A stretch of 64,000 bases of DNA from Begonia masoniana (GCA_022432975.1 CM039509.1:16650324-16714323), one strand, 5' to 3'; counted from the stretch's first letter, positions 1 through 11,639 are shown. Notes: generated from the sequence alone by a model not told the origin. Made by a program: numbers and translations.

Positions 1-922
1 GACGTTAAAACGAGTTTAAGTTAATAAACGTCCAAATTGTCAAAACCTTAACTAAGGAGACTTTCTAAAGTTCTAATCTAATTCATTGGGCTATTTATTC
101 GAGCAATTCACGCTCAGCACCTCAAATTCCAATTCACGAGTTATTCCTAAAATCTCGAAAATCCCTAATTTTAACATTTTCACAAATTGATTCAACTTCG
201 TCCAATAACGTTGAATACGTGCAATATATACTTAATCACAGCTAACCTATTAATTACGAACCCTAATTCGCGTTTTAAATCGAAACCCTAAACGAACCTA
301 ATGGTTTAAAACTCCGAAATCATCGAAATAAACGTTTTAAAACTATAGATCCATACCTAGAACGTCGATTTGGAGGAGGAAACGTGAAGGAAACGGAACG
401 AACGGAGGTCGGATTGCAGGAAATCGCTCGCGGGCAGAGAGAAGCCGAGAGGGTTTGCTCTCTGGAAATCGCAGAAGGAAGGAGAATGAAGAAAAGAGAT
501 AGATTTAGCTTATTTTATAAAATTTGATTTGGCAAATTACTAAATTGCCCTTCTCTTTGATTTTAAATAATCTTCGTCATTCGGTTCGTTAATCGTCCAA
601 CAATTTGACTTTTCCAACTTTCCACATTTTGCCAATAAGTCCAACTTATTATTTGGGATTTAACAAAACTGTCTGTTCGCAAATTGGACCTCGTTTGCTA
701 TTTTTACGAGAACGTCTTTTACATTACGAGAAACGTATTTACTCGGAATATAACGTTTAATCTCCGAAAATTCCCATAATTTTCTTAAAATTCCTATTAA
801 TCGTTAGGATCGTAATGACGCTTTCTTTTCATGAAACGGACCTGATTTGACATATTTACCAAAAATGCCATTATATAATAAAATAATAATGTTCTAAAAA
901 TCCGTACGAGCCGGATATTACA
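1..922 (-). mobile_element. Partial gypsy LTR (window-edge)
   Basis: The right end reads GCCGGATATTACA on the plus strand, which is the TGTAATATCCGGC start shared with the LTRs at 16437, 41448, 48954 and 59199. The body matches the U3-side half of those LTRs, so the orientation is minus. The sequence right of 922 is not a polypyrimidine tract (the reversed PPT). This end is therefore the outer edge of a 5' LTR or of a solo LTR; the other end lies outside the window. The likely 5-bp target duplication on this side is TCCTA (923-927). Confidence 0.75.
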
Positions 923-1542
923 TCCTAGACTCACTAATTTCCTTTTATCCTAACCATTAGGTACCACGGCGACTTCCCCAAAAATTTCGACAGAGTAACG
1001 CCTTAAAATGGTCTCTCCAAAATGCTAGGTACCTGCAAACGAATAAATCCCAACCAATCTAGAATACTTCTACTCAACTTATCCAGCATACGAAATCACC
1101 AAATAGTAGTAAAGAGAGAAACTAAAATACTAACATCCCTAAGTGAAGAAAGTCCACAGTATAGGGCGACACATCACCCTTAACTATGACTATATACAAC
1201 AAATACAATTTGTTACGCATTCCCATCATTTTTACAAACAAAAATCTAAAATAAACTATCAAAATATAAAGCCCCACATCCCCCGAAGACCATGGTCGAG
1301 GTGCCCCAACAACTGCCTGCACCAGCATCCCCCGTGTGTCTCCGACTGATCCCAAGTCCTTGCTCACTCGCTTAGCTCACCTGTAACCGCGTCGTTACCT
1401 ACACCACAGAACACACACACACACACGTAAGCTTATGCTTAGCAAGTAATGAATAGCACGAATGTAAACAAACACAATGCGCACACCGCCTCCTAACAGA
1501 TGCCAATGCTACTTACTCTGCTATTTTCTTTCTCACTCATGC

Positions 1543-2035
1543 ACGTTAACGACGAGACGTTAAACCCTCTAGTGCTACTCGCACTTTAACGACGAGGCGT
1601 TCAACTCCCTAGGGCATGCTCTAGCACGTTAACGACAAGTCGTTAAATCCTCTAGTGCATCGTGTACTTTAACGACGAGACATTTAACTCTCTAGTGCAT
1701 ACTCTAGCACATTAACGATTAGACGTTAAATCCTCTAGTGCATCCTGTACTTTAACGACGAGGCATTTAACTCTCTAGTGCATACTCTAGCACCTTAATG
1801 ACGAGTCGTTAAATCATCTAGTGCATCCTGCACTTTAACGACGAGGCATTTAACTCTCTAGTGCTTACTCTAGCACCTTAACAACGAGTCGTTAAATCCT
1901 CTAGTGCATCTTGCACTTTAACGACGAGGCATTTAACTCTCTAGTGCTTACTCTAGCACCGTAACGACTAGTCGTTAAATCCTCTAGTGCATCCTTCACT
2001 TTAACGACGAGGCATTTAACTCTCTAGTGTTTTTC
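1543..2035. repeat. 83-bp tandem repeat (about 6 copies)
   Basis: The unit contains two related halves, each with TTAACGACGAG and CTCTAGTGC-type blocks. Successive ACTCTAGCAC landmarks at 1701, 1784, 1867 and 1950 give an exact 83-bp spacing. Copies differ by scattered substitutions. A single related unit (GAACGCCTCGTCGTTAACG) occurs at about 35797 in the solo LTR, so the array grew from an LTR segment. Confidence 0.9.
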
Positions 2036-2119
2036 TTACACGTTTCTTGCTTACCATTCACATCATGCCCCAACACTAATTTTCGTAGCTTAAACATTAC
2101 GCATGCAAATCACACAATA

Positions 2120-2290
2120 TTCAAACACCAAACAACAACCAAGACTTTCATCACACAACACTCAAACACCAAATAATAACAACCCAGCAATTTATCAAAC
2201 AATACTCAAACACTAACAATAACAACCCAGCAATTCATCAAACAATACTCAAACACCAAACAATACACTATCAAACAATAAATTCTACCG
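2120..2290. repeat. A/C-rich imperfect tandem repeat
   Basis: Units of roughly 50 bases built from CAATACTCAAACACCAAA and AACAACCCAGCAATT recur about three times. It lies next to the 83-bp array and within the same putative LTR intron. Confidence 0.7.
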
Positions 2291-3505
2291 TTCTGTGGTG
2301 TAGGCCCGAAGGTGACAAAACATACAATCCATTACTTACCTGAACTCCTGCACGTTTTTGTTCACTCGGCTAATCCACTCGTCAACCTAACAAACATAGG
2401 AAAATAACTTAGCAATAATATACATCCTAACTAAGTCCAATCAACACAATTTAAACAAACTTTAACAACTTAAACCCTAAAATCCGAAATTCCCACAATT
2501 TTCACCGTCCGACTTCAAACGGCCATAACTCCCTCGGTTTTCATCGGATTTTGACATGCCACCCCAATTAAGAAACCTCTACACGTCTACTATCTATTGA
2601 AATACTCAAATCAACAAAACAACTCACTTAGCTAATCCAAAAATCAAGGAACAGAATCGGTACACTCTTTGCATAAAAACCGGTTTTATGTATATCAATT
2701 CCAATTCGCAATCTAATCACTCCAACAACCTAAACTAACATATCCAAGTATTAAATAACCAAAAGTGGAATAAAACCCTCAAGAATAATCAAATTTTCGG
2801 ACTCACCAAGTTAGGGTTTTCAAACCCTCACCAAATTCACTTAAAACCCACTAAAAGCTTCAACAAACTTTACCTAGAGTCATAAAAACCAAAAACCATG
2901 TGAATTTACCTTGAAATCACTTGAGAAATTGAAGAAATGAGGAGGAGGAAGGGAGGCTATGGAGGATGAAATCTTCGATGGAAGAATGAAGAAGAAAGAA
3001 AGAAATATTCCATTTAACCACTATCCATTTTTCACTTTTTATTTTTCCCACTAAAGTTTTAAAAATTTGTAATTTAACCCACATTTTTCCATCCATTCAT
3101 TCTTCACAAGTGGAACACTAAAACAAATCCCCTTTTTATTCACTTTTCCATATCCTTTAATTGGTTTATGAATTGGACTTTTCAACCACTTAAATATTTG
3201 ACTTTTCCAATGGTTGAATTTTCAAACCTTACATATTCAACTACCACCTTTTCACTTAACTTCGAACGTGAAAAGCTTCACCAAATAACCACTTTCCATT
3301 CAATTTTTCCTCACCATTTATTTCATTTATTTCCTTACCAAAAATTTCTTATGGTTGTTGACTTTTCAACTCTCTTTATGTTGAATTGTCAAACCCTTTA
3401 TGGTTTTCTCTTCTCATCCACTTTCTCTTCAATGCACAACATTACACTTGCATAATTAAACTCTCCTAAGGCTACACACGTTATATAAATTTTCCGGGTG
3501 TTACA

Positions 3506-4176
3506 CTTCCATCGGATGATGTCTTCCATCGGATGAAGTCTTCTATCGGATGATGTCTTCTATCGGATGAAGTCTTCCATCGGATGAAGTCTTCCCTCGG
3601 ATGATGTTTTCTATCGGAATGAAGTTTAATGAGTCACGTGCTATGCATGTGTCAATCGGTAGAAGTCGATATTAAGTCTTGTGGTTTTGTGATCGGATGA
3701 AGTATAATGAGTCACGTGATGAGCATGTGTCAATCGATAGATGTAGGTTTTTTTCCATTATCGGTAGGAGTATGTATTAAGTCTTATCGTTTTGTGATCG
3801 GAATGAGATTTAATGAATCACGTGGGATGCATGTGTCAAACGGTAGAAGCCGATATTAGTTCTTGTCGTTTTGTGATCGGAATGAAGTTTAATGAAACAC
3901 GTGGGATGCATGTGTCAATCGGTAAGAGCGTGCACCATGCTTTGTCGTTTTGCAATCGTTAGATGTCCTTGAGTTTCTAATTCTCTTCGGCCAAATTTTT
4001 TAACGTTTTGTCTAATTATAAACGTTGTCTACTTATTGAGTTTTCCGCTGTAAAGTCTAGGGTTAAAGATAGAATTATCATCACTGAGGGAAAATTTAAA
4101 ATTTTCCGTAATTTCTCTTAGTTCAATTCAATGTTTTGGGTAGCAAAATCGGGTCTGGTAGACTTGGGGCGTTACA
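3506..4176 (+). repeat. 5' LTR, truncated (3' part only)
   Basis: It matches the last part of the 3' LTR (about 10480-11158), ending ...GGGGCGTTACA just before the PBS. It begins inside the 17-bp minisatellite. The missing upstream part is presumably displaced beyond the insertion to its left. Confidence 0.85.
3508..3620. repeat. 17-bp minisatellite in 5' LTR
   Basis: The unit ATCGGATGATGTCTTCC alternates with ATCGGATGAAGTCTTCC, about six copies. The same minisatellite has about twice as many copies in the 3' LTR. Confidence 0.9.
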
Positions 4177-4180
4177 ACTA

Positions 4181-4192
4181 TGGTATCAAAGC
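4181..4192 (+). promoter_or_regulatory. Primer binding site, initiator-Met tRNA type
   Basis: TGGTATCAAAGC lies four bases after the LTR end. It differs by one base (G to A) from the TGGTATCAGAGC seen at the other primer sites, complementary to the 3' end of plant initiator tRNA-Met. Confidence 0.85.
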
Positions 4193-4266
4193 GAAACCGG
4201 GTTCTAAAATCGATTCTGTAGACTGCCTTCCAGCACTGACTGCCACCTGAGTACACTCCAGCAACT

Positions 4267-4328
4267 GTAAGTATTTACGATTTTAGTAATGTCATTACGT
4301 TAAGATGTGTTTATGATTACTTGTTTAG
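4267..4328 (+). other. Putative 62-nt leader intron before gag
   Basis: The donor is AACT|GTAAGTAT and the acceptor TTGTTTAG|GAAT, ten bases before the gag ATG. The same pair of sites lies at the same place in the other copies (21671-21735, 28572-28635, 43890-43954, 54126-54186, 61832-61896). Splicing is inferred, and the length is near the lower limit for plant introns. Confidence 0.4.
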
Positions 4329-4338
4329 GAATCTCAAA

Positions 4339-5340
4339 ATGGTAAGAGGTCAACAAAGAGAGAGCAATGAGGATAGTAACACCATCGCTTAGCTAACCGA
4401 GTTGGTTATCCACCAATCCCGCCAAATTGAGCAGTGGGTGACTACTAGGGATGAGCAAGAGAATTCTAGCTCAAATACGACTCATGACAATGGAAGCGAG
4501 CGTTTTCACCGCCTTCGACCTCCTGTATTCAATGGTCAAGTTTTGGATCCTATTTATGCTGAGGAATGGATTCGGACAATTGAGGACATGTTCAAGTATG
4601 CCAAGGTCGATGAAGGGGACAAGGTCACATGTGCTGTTTTTTATCTTGCATTGGGTGCAAGGCATTGGTGGGATTCAATTCAGAGCACTACGAATGCGGA
4701 AACTATGACTTGGGCGTGGTTTAAGACGGCCTTTTATGACAAGTATTTTAGCCGAGCGGTTCGGGCCAGCAAAAAGATAGAGTTTATGCAGCTGCGCCAA
4801 ACCCGTTCTGTGGTTGACTACATCTGTAAGTTTGAGGCCTTGTTCAGGTTTGCACCCCGTTTGGTGGATGATGAGGAAGATAAGATCCACTAGTTTGTCC
4901 ATGGACTGAAGCCGAGCCTCTTCTAGGGAGTAAAGACTGCAGGGATCCATAACATACCTTATTCCGAAATGGCTGCTAAGGCTTTGGAGTTGGAGGAAGT
5001 TGAGTTAACAGTACAAGGACAACGTGAACCACCAAGGAAGTTAGTCAAGGATACTCAGCTACCACCATGACAGAACAAAGGTTAGCAGCCACAACAGAGC
5101 AGGGGACCGCAACAACAACAGAGAGGTATGAAGAGACCTTTCAACCAGAATGATGACCTTGGAAAGGGACAACGACCTCTAGCTCCTCTATGTTCCACCT
5201 TCCAGAAGAATCACCATGGCGAGTGTAAATTATATTCTTGCCGTTGCTATAGATGTGATAAGGTTGGACACGTGGTCAGAGACTGCCCCATGCCGCCGGA
5301 CCCTAACCGAGCAAGCTTAGCGCCAAGAGTCTATGCTTTA
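4339..5340 (+). pseudogene. gag: gag (capsid and zinc knuckle), nonsense-mutated
   Basis: The frame starts MVRGQ at 4339, the usual Tekay-type gag start, and carries the retrotrans_gag core (EEWIRTIEDMF, HWWDSI, FYDKYF, FEALFRFAPRLV). A CCHC zinc knuckle (CYRCDKVGHVVRDC) is at 5245-5286. Gag would package the RNA into virus-like particles. In-frame stops lie at 4390, 4891, 4924, 5068 and 5083, all TAG or TGA at positions where relatives have Gln or Arg. There is no frameshift: the start at 4339 and all later pol segments share one frame. As read, it cannot make full-length Gag. Confidence 0.9.
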
Positions 5341-6800
5341 ATGGAGGACGAGGATGCAGTGCAGCATACGATCATAACAAGTACAATTATGATTTGTGGT
5401 ATTTCTGCTCATACACTTATAGATACGGGAGCCACTCACTCATTTGTATCAACCCTGTTTGTATATAAGCATAAATTAGAACTCTTGCTAGCCGAGAGGT
5501 CATTTAGTGTCATGTTACCATCGGGGAAGTCTTTACATTCTGAACGGATAATAAAAGGTGATGTTGTTTCAGTAGAAAATAAGAAGTTATACGTAGAATT
5601 GATCATAATTGACATGAAGGGATATGAAGTTATACTAGGAATGGATTGACTATGCAAACATTATGCCATGATAAGTTGTAGGTCTGGATTGGTTGAGTTC
5701 CGACCCCCAAACGGAAATCGGTATTCCTTCCAAGCTATTCCAAAAATAATCAAAATACCGGTTATATCCTTGCTAGAGACTCAACGGTTACTGAAAGGTG
5801 GTTGTGAGAGTTATCTAGCGAGTATAATTGATGTCCGAGTAAAGAGTAAGGTAGAACTTCAGGATATTCCTATAGTCCGAGAGTTTCCAAAACCATTTTT
5901 GGATGACTTGCCTGGTCTACCACCTGATAGGGAAATAGAGTTTGTAATCGATACATATCCCGAGGCTTTACCTGTGTCTAAGAACCCCTACCGCATGGCA
6001 CCTGTTGAGTTAAAGGAATTGAAGGTCCAACTACAGGAATTAGTAGACAAGGGATTTATTCACCCCAGCTGTTCTCCCTGGGGTGCACCTGTCCTATTCG
6101 TTAAGAAAAAAAATGGTTCTCTTAGAATGTGTATAGATTACAGAGAGTTAAACAAGTTGACAATCAAGAATTGATATCCCTTGCCCCGTATCGACGATTT
6201 GTTTGACCAACTTCAAGGAGCCAAAGTATTTTCAAAGATTGACTTACGTTCAGGTTACTACCAACTAAAGGTTAAGGAGGGAGATATACCAAAGACAGCC
6301 TTCAGAACCTGCTATGGACACTATGAATTTCTTGTGATGTCGTTTGGACTGACAAATGCACCTGCAACCTTTATGGACTTGATGAATCGAGTGTTTCGTG
6401 AGTACTTGGATAAGTTTGTGATTGTGTTTATTGATGATATCTTAATATATTCACGGACTAAAGCTGACCATGAATAACACCTAAGAGTGGTTTTGGCGAC
6501 TTTAAATCAGCAGCAGCTCTATGCCAAGTTGTCCAAATGTGAGTTCTGGTTAGATAAGGTCAACTTTTTAGGTCATGTCATCTCTGCTGAGGGCATATCC
6601 GTAGACCCAACCAAGATTCAGGCTGTTAAAGATTGGCCCCAGCCGAGGAACGCCAGTGAAGTCCGTAGTTTCCTTGGTCTGGCAGGTTATTAAAGGAAGT
6701 TCATTAAGAGATTCTCTATGATAGCTAAGCCTTTAACTAGTTTGACAAAGAAAGACACCAAATACTCTTTGTCTGAAGCTTGTGAAGATAGCTTCTAAAC
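5341..6800 (+). pseudogene. pol: pol: protease and reverse transcriptase, nonsense-mutated
   Basis: It continues in the gag frame. The aspartic protease motif LIDTGATHSF is present with its catalytic DTG at 5422-5430. RT follows with a conserved block at about 5990-6130 ([21 protein letters not shown]) and an intact catalytic FIDDIL (the two Asp at 6433-6438). Stops lie at 5647 (TGA, Trp position), 6172 (TGA, Arg), 6475 (TAA, Gln), 6691 (TAA, at a conserved Tyr) and 6796 (TAA, Gln). The catalytic residues themselves are preserved, so loss of function comes from the stops. Confidence 0.9.
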
Positions 6801-8748
6801 ACTAAAACTGAAGTTGACTACAGCTCCTCTTTTGACCCTCCCAACTGAAGAAGGAAGATTTAGTGTTTATTGTGACGCATCTAAAGTGGGACTGGGATGT
6901 GTTTTGATGCAAGAAGGCAAGGTTGTAGCGTATGCCTCCAGGCAACTGAAGAGTTATGAACAAAATTACCCCATGCATGATTTCGAATTAGCCGCAGTAG
7001 TTTTTACATTAAAGATTTGGAGACACTATTTGTATGGTCAGCAATGTGATGCGTTTTCTGACCATAAAAGCCTGAGGTACTTCTTCACTCAAAAGGAGAT
7101 GAACATGAGACAAAGACGTTGGTTAGAGTTCGTTAAGGATTATGACTTTGAAATTAAGAATCACCCGGGTAAGGCTAATGACGTAGCCGATGCATTAAGC
7201 AGGATGTCGACGACAATGCAGCCCGCGGTGTCAACCATGTCTATACCTTTGAGGACAGAAGTACATAAGTTCGAGTTGGAGATGGTTTCTGAACTGTCAG
7301 CCTTACTTGCCGAGGTTTCTATTAGACCAACTATCATGGATAGGATCAAGGAGGCACAACAAAAGGATTCAAAGAAAAATAGTAGCATGATAAATAAGTT
7401 GAAGGACGTCTCTTCTGAGTTCAGTCTCTCCAAGGATGGTAATTTGAAATTTAGAAATCGATGGTACATTCCAAGTGATGAGGAATTACATAAGTTGATC
7501 TTGGCCGAAGCGCACTCGTCTCCCTTTTCTATACATCCTGGCAGCACCAAGATGTATCGGGACTTGAAGTTGCTCTATTGGTGGCCAAATTTGAAGAGGG
7601 ATGTTGCCAAGTATGTGGAATCATGTCTGATATGCCAACAAGTTAAAGCAGAACATCAACGTCCAGGAGGTACCTTTCAACCCTTACCGATTCCCGAATG
7701 GAAGTGGGAAAACATTGCCATAGATTTTGTTGTAGGATTACCTAAGACAACTAAAGGTCATGATAGCATTTGGGTCGTAATTGACAGAATGACGAAATCA
7801 GCTCACTTTCTACCTGTAAGGACAACGTACACGATGGACCAGCTTGCTAATCTATATGTTCAAGAAATTATTAGATTGCATGGGATTCCTATATCTATTG
7901 TCTCCGATCGTGATCCCAGGTTCACCTTGAGGTTTTGGCAAAGTCTTCAAAGTACGCTTGGTACAAAGTTATCTTCCAGCACTGCTTTTCATCCTCAGAC
8001 AGATGGCCAATCAGAGAGAACAATTTAGACACTTGAGGATATGTTGAAGGCGTGTGTGCTGGATTTTCAGACATCTTGGAATCGATACATGCCCTTAGTG
8101 GAATTCTCCTACAACAATAGTTACCAGTCCACTATCGGTATGGTACCTTACGAGACACTGTATGGTAGGAAATGTAGATCACCCTTATACTGGGATGAGG
8201 TTGGCGAAGCAAAACTTATAGGCCCTGAAATTTTACAGCAGATGTTAGACAAGATTGCCATAATTAGGAAAATGATGATGACTGCACAAAGCCGATAGAA
8301 GAGTTATGCAGACCAAAGAAGGAGAGATCTTGAATTTGCTGATGGAGATGAAGTTTTCTTAAAGATTTCACCGTTTAAGGGAGTTTTAAGATTTGGCAAG
8401 AAGGGAAAACTTAGTCCACAATTCATTGGTCCCTTCCCTGTCTTGAGAAGGATTGGTAAAACCGCTTATAGGTTGCAATTGCCTCCATCACTGGAAAAGG
8501 TCCATAATGTCTTTCATGTATCCATGCTAAGGAAATGCATACGTGATCCGACGCAGGTTGTTAAGCCAACAGAAATTGATATTGAGCCAACACTGATGTA
8601 TGAAGAGAAACATGTTCGAATATTGGAAACTGCAGTTAAGACTCTACGGAATAAAGAAATTCCTCTTGTAAAAGTTTTGTGGACGAATCATGGCATTGAA
8701 GAAGCCACTTGGGAGCGACAGCAGGATATGTTGGAAAACAATGTTTGA
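6801..8748 (+). pseudogene. pol: pol: RNase H, integrase and chromodomain, nonsense-mutated
   Basis: It is in the same frame as gag. RNase H starts with YCDAS (catalytic Asp near 6874) and includes the [10 protein letters not shown] block. Integrase has the HHCC zinc-binding region ([12 protein letters not shown] to [12 protein letters not shown], about 7530-7660) and the core blocks [16 protein letters not shown] and [10 protein letters not shown]. The C-terminal chromodomain (about 8600-8748) should bind a histone mark and direct insertion to heterochromatin, as known for chromoviruses. A 404-residue stretch (6814-8028) is open. Stops at 8026 and 8296 are TAG at Gln positions. Confidence 0.9.
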
Positions 8749-8776
8749 TCAATTTTTTAGGACGAAAATTTTGTTT

Positions 8777-8789
8777 AAGAAGGGGTGGA
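8777..8789 (+). promoter_or_regulatory. Polypurine tract
   Basis: The purine-rich AAGAAGGGGTGGA lies immediately before the 3' LTR start TGTAACACCGG. A GGACGAAAATTTT box just upstream is shared with the other elements (GGACAAAATT). Confidence 0.85.
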
Positions 8790-9481
8790 TGTAACACCGG
8801 ACAATTTCGGCTAGGTGATTTTCTTAACCATTTTATTTGTCACCCTTTTATAGACCTTTATGATTTTAAATTTAATGCCAAGGCTTATTTATTACAAGTT
8901 GAGTGAAACTAGGTTTGGTGGCAAGTTTGTAATTAAGGTGGATTTTAAATTGGTATAAATAGGTTATGAGAATTCTTAAACCTCATTAAAACCTCGCTGT
9001 AGACGACATTTCCTCTCTCAGCGATTCCCTTCCTTCCAGAGCTCCCTCTCTGCCAGCTATTCCTTCGCCGGCGACCAGTTCTACAGCCTCCACTTCGACA
9101 ATCCACGCTCTAGGTAAGACTTAGACAATGTAGTTACTGGTAGTTACTTAGAGCTCTGTCTTTAGCTAGAACTTGAGGTTTCAGATTCTTCACTAACAGA
9201 GTAATGGTAGTGACAATCATGATCTGTGTTTAGTAATGGCATTTCTGATTCGATTCTGGACATTAAAATAACAGACCTTGTTTAGTTTTTGGACTTAATC
9301 CGGTTATTTAGGTTTGGAAGTTTAATCTGTACACACTAGATGCTCGACTAGGAAGATTTAGAAATATTTATGTTAGATACTAGGATGACTTTTAGTTAGG
9401 ATTTTGATTTAACACTGTAATGTGAAATGTTTCTAGGTGAAGAAGTTTGAAGAGAAGTGCTCAAGTTGCTAAGGAAACTAG

Positions 9482-10035
9482 GTAAGTGAGTGAGTAAGAC
9501 TTCCGGCCATTAGGGCCCTACATCACAAGGGTACTAAGTAGAAGTTGTTTATGATGTTAAAAGTACCTGTGCTAACGTCTAGTTGTTTTCAGTACTCGAG
9601 TTGATGTTATGATCCTTTGATGAATGAATGGCTTGTTCAGTAGGCTGATGAACTAAGATTACTCATGCTCATGCATCATGAATATTTCTCAAGCATATGA
9701 AAATATTTTAAGTGCATTATTTCTCCCATGAACAAGATATGAACATGAAACTTATGCAACAAGGATTAAGAGAGGGTTGGGGGCGGTTTGGCGTATGTCA
9801 CTGTCCAAAAGAAGGACCATGAATACGACCCGCAATGGACTATGTACACTCTCACTGTCAACCTCCTTTTCGGCACAAATCCTCCCTTAATCCATATGAT
9901 GAAAACGATGAACAAGAACAAGAATACGAAAAGATCATGAACATGTGTTTCCTTTAATTTGTGCATTCATGCATACATGTTAGCATTGCACTCCTTACTA
10001 AGCATTAGGCTTATTGTTTAAACCTTATGATGTAG
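9482..10035 (+). other. Putative LTR intron (554 nt)
   Basis: The donor is CTAG|GTAAGTGAG, followed by GGCCATTAGGGCCCTACAT. The acceptor is ATGATGTAG|GTGAAG, preceded by a branch-point-like CTTACTAAGC about 45 bases upstream. The arrangement matches the other LTR families. Splicing is inferred. Confidence 0.4.
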
Positions 10036-10392
10036 GTGAAGAACTACCAGGTGAGGATTTCAAGTCTAATGAGGATGATTAAGGCTGGTTGCTGGAAGGT
10101 GCTCAGGGTGATAGATTTGTGGCTGGGAAGGCGATTTCAACTCCTGGTTACTACTTTTATCATGTTAGTAAGGTTATGAATACTGAGGTCTATGTATGAT
10201 GTTTTCTTAAAACAATGGATAATGGAACCTGACTGACTAACTTCTGAGTTTGAGAATGATCGTGAAATGATAGAATGATCTTTTTTGTTAGAGTCTCTCG
10301 CTACACGTATTCTAGATGAGATTATGGTCGAACTGTGTGTTAGTTTATTTAGTCATGTTGAAGTTTGTGAAAGTCTGAAAGTTTTCTATCTA

Positions 10393-10605
10393 TCAGATGA
10401 TGTCTTCCATCGGATGAAGTCTTCCATCGGATGATGTCTTCCATCGGATGATGTCTTCCATCGGATGAAGTCTTCCATCAGATGAAGTCTTCCATCGGAT
10501 GATTTCTTCCATCGGATGAAGTCTTCTATCGGATGATGTCTTCCATCGGATGAAGTCTTCTATCGGATGAAGTCTTCAATCGGATGATGTCTTCTATCGG
10601 AATGA
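10393..10605. repeat. 17-bp minisatellite in 3' LTR
   Basis: About twelve copies of ATCGGATGATGTCTTCC or its GAAG variant. There are more copies than in the surviving part of the 5' LTR. Confidence 0.9.
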
Positions 10606-10945
10606 AGTTTAATGAGTCACGTGCTGTGCATGTGTCAATCGGTAGAAGTCGATTTAAGTCTTGTCGTTTTGTGATCGGATGAAGTTTAATGAGTCACGTG
10701 ATGAGCATGTGTCAATCAATAGATGTAGGTTTTTTTCCATTATTAGTAGGAGTGTGTATTAGGTCTTGTCGTTTTGTGATCGGAATGAGATTTAATGAAT
10801 CACGTGGGATGCATGTGTCAAACGGTAGAAGCCGATATTAGTTATTGTCGTTTTGTGATCGGAATGAAGTTTAATGAAACATGTGGGATGCATGTGTCAA
10901 TCGGTAGGAGTGTGCACCATGCTTTGTTGTTTTGCAATCGGTAGA
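10605..10945. repeat. About 80-bp tandem repeat with CACGTG boxes
   Basis: Four diverged units each run from ATCGGAATGAAGTTTAATGA through a CACGTG (CATGTG in the last), GCATGTGTCAA and a CGGTAGAAG-type segment to TTGTCGTTTTGTG. The same series is in the 5' LTR at about 3610-3960. CACGTG is the plant G-box core; an enhancer role is only a suggestion. Confidence 0.75.
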
Positions 10946-11639
10946 TGTCCTTGAGTTTCCAATTCCCTTCGGCCAAATGTCTTAACGTTTTGTCAAATTA
11001 TAAACGTTGTCTACTTATTGAGTTTTCCACTCTAAAGTCGAGGGTTAAAGATAGAATTATCATCACTGAGAGAAAATTTAAATTTTTTTGTAATTTTTGT
11101 TGGTTCAGTTCAATATTTTGGGTAGCAAAACCGGGTCTGGTAGACTCGGGGCGTTACAATTTTGTAATCTCAAGTATTACCCTTCGTATAACCTTGATCC
11201 TTTATTGTCTCGAAATTTACTAACTTTCCAAATTCGAGTAATTCCCTTATTTTCCCCATCGATATTAGTCGACACCTATACTCCCTTGCAAAAGAAATCG
11301 ACACTTTACGTACCCTCTCAGCAATCTACTTGAACTAAACTATTGGATGCTACCTTCATCCAGATACTCCCAGCTCCTCATGGATCTAGGTTATTCAAAC
11401 CTTTGGTATATTTTCCTATATGTTTAAACACACTCATTATACCCCAACAATCTAGAGCATCCCTTGATGCGTTTAATATTTAAGCTTCAAATTTTTCTTT
11501 GATTCATCATATTCTAAAACTCCAAAGGTTTGTCGACTAGGGTCTAGTTTCTATCCACTTAAATTTATATCTCATAATTGTATCCCTCTAATGGTAACCA
11601 AACCAAGACGATACCTAAAATAGTCGAACGCCTGGCCTC

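Larger units (their letters stand above)
1399..2339 (-). other. Putative LTR intron (tandem array inside)
   Basis: Reading the minus strand, a perfect plant donor CAG|GTAAGTAATGG (G at 2339) is followed by GGGCCTACACCA and later by an acceptor GTGGTGTAG|GTAACG (ending 1399). The same order of boxes occurs in the other Tekay-like and gag-only LTRs of the window. The 83-bp array lies between the two sites. Splicing is inferred from consensus sites only. Confidence 0.35.
923..3505 (-). mobile_element. LTR of a second gypsy family, inserted in the next element's 5' LTR
   Basis: The right edge is CCGGGTGTTACA, so the minus-strand LTR begins TGTAACACCCGG. It resembles the solo LTR at 34503-37052: both begin TGTAACACCC, both carry a CCATGGTCGAG block (here near 1290) and both share the GGCCTACACCA and GGTGTAGGT boxes. 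The left 200 bases (923-1130) do not match that solo LTR clearly and may be a divergent 3' portion. The LTR sits directly against minisatellite from the Tekay-like 5' LTR, which suggests it is inserted there. No coding sequence is visible. Confidence 0.6.
3506..11158 (+). mobile_element. Tekay/Del-like gypsy chromovirus, degenerate
   Basis: The element has a truncated 5' LTR (3506-4176), a PBS, gag, protease, RT, RNase H, integrase, a C-terminal chromodomain, a PPT and a complete 3' LTR (8790-11158). The domain order PR-RT-RH-IN-CHD defines Ty3/gypsy chromoviruses. The chromodomain ending IPLVKVLW...EEATWE points to the Tekay (Del) clade. The left LTR was interrupted by the insertion ending at 3505. 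The right end sits in the non-coding internal region of the gag-only element at 11159-15308. Confidence 0.9.
8790..11158 (+). repeat. 3' LTR, complete (2369 bp)
   Basis: It starts TGTAACACCGG and ends GGGGCGTTACA. It contains, in order, a putative intron (9482-10035), a 17-bp minisatellite and a larger G-box repeat. Next to its right end the sequence changes to minus-strand gag-only element. The left duplicate of the target site is outside the window. Confidence 0.9.

Noticed and set aside
1543..2035. CRISPR array
   Set aside because: Units are contiguous 83-mers without unique spacers, inside a plant LTR.
3168..3455. Small protein gene of 95 residues
   Set aside because: It is low-complexity Phe/Ser/Thr-rich sequence in an AT-rich LTR, with no relative and no coding signature.
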